From assembly GCA_002479645.1 (NCBI GenBank), contig DLOO01000049.1:1-6043 (forward strand): DNA of 6,043 nucleotides, in the 5' to 3' direction. Under the pieces are notes generated by a model, which saw nothing but the letters and a program-made list of their open reading frames with translations, made no database searches and was not told where the DNA came from. The stretch comes from Lachnoclostridium sp. UBA7482 (GTDB lineage Bacteria; Bacillota; Clostridia; Lachnospirales; Lachnospiraceae). The position numbers and the translations under genes were made by a program. This document shows positions 6,032 through 6,043 of this stretch, in pieces. How positions within the stretch are numbered: position 1 is the first letter of the stretch; each line of letters begins with the position of its first letter.

Positions 6032-6043
6032 CTAAAAAAGTAG

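Larger units (their letters stand above)
4800..6043 (-). mobile_element. Probable remnant of a conjugative element
   Basis: This stretch carries the 3' part of a conjugation coupling-protein gene followed by a leader-like region with its own promoter and hairpins but no gene. No integrase, relaxase, att site or end repeat is visible, so the borders are guesses: the left border is placed just past the orphan ribosome-binding site and before the 17-bp repeats, and the right one may lie outside the window. An alternative is that an intact element begins beyond the window and only this end has been damaged. Confidence 0.45.

Overview
The window looks like chromosomal DNA of a gut-type Firmicute, most likely a Clostridia/Lachnospiraceae relative. 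This is an inference from strong AGGAGG-type ribosome-binding sites, the flavour of the lipoprotein, DegV and PurC proteins, and a Firmicute-style conjugative-element fragment at the right end. No rRNA or other phylogenetic marker is present, so the genus cannot be named.

Layout, left to right. (1) A small AT-rich minus-strand gene (54-356) encodes a 100-residue protein with a possible ASCH/PUA-like fold. (2) A divergent pair follows: a TetR-family repressor (426-977, minus) and a DegV/FakB-type fatty-acid-binding protein (1105-1938, plus). The gap between them holds a perfect 12+12 bp inverted repeat (1000-1028) that overlaps candidate promoters for both genes, so the repressor probably controls itself and degV. 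(3) A hairpin at 1937-1964 can stop transcription in both directions between degV and the converging lipoprotein gene (2036-3565, minus). That gene encodes a 509-residue secreted lipoprotein of unknown function, built from four diverged repeats of about 100 residues plus a C-terminal beta-rich domain. (4) purC (3781-4653, minus) is a single-gene unit with its own sigma70-type promoter and intrinsic terminator.

(5) The right end (about 4800-6043) looks like the remains of a mobile element. It holds the C-terminal 265 codons of a VirD4/TraG-type conjugation coupling protein, cut by an in-frame stop at 6032-6034 close to the window edge. Downstream on the same strand is a strong promoter (5106-5134), a long terminator-like hairpin (4968-5039), a second hairpin inside a 20-codon reading frame (4810-4872), and a good Shine-Dalgarno sequence (4813-4820) that is not followed by any start codon or gene. 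This resembles the attenuated leader of an antibiotic-resistance gene whose coding region has been lost, or a free-standing small RNA. It is the most unusual part of the window. A 17-bp tandem repeat with runs of six G (4751-4796) lies between this remnant and the purC promoter and may mark the junction.

The genes do not form one pathway. The DegV/TetR pair points to fatty-acid handling, purC to purine synthesis, the lipoprotein to the cell envelope, and the right end to past gene transfer.
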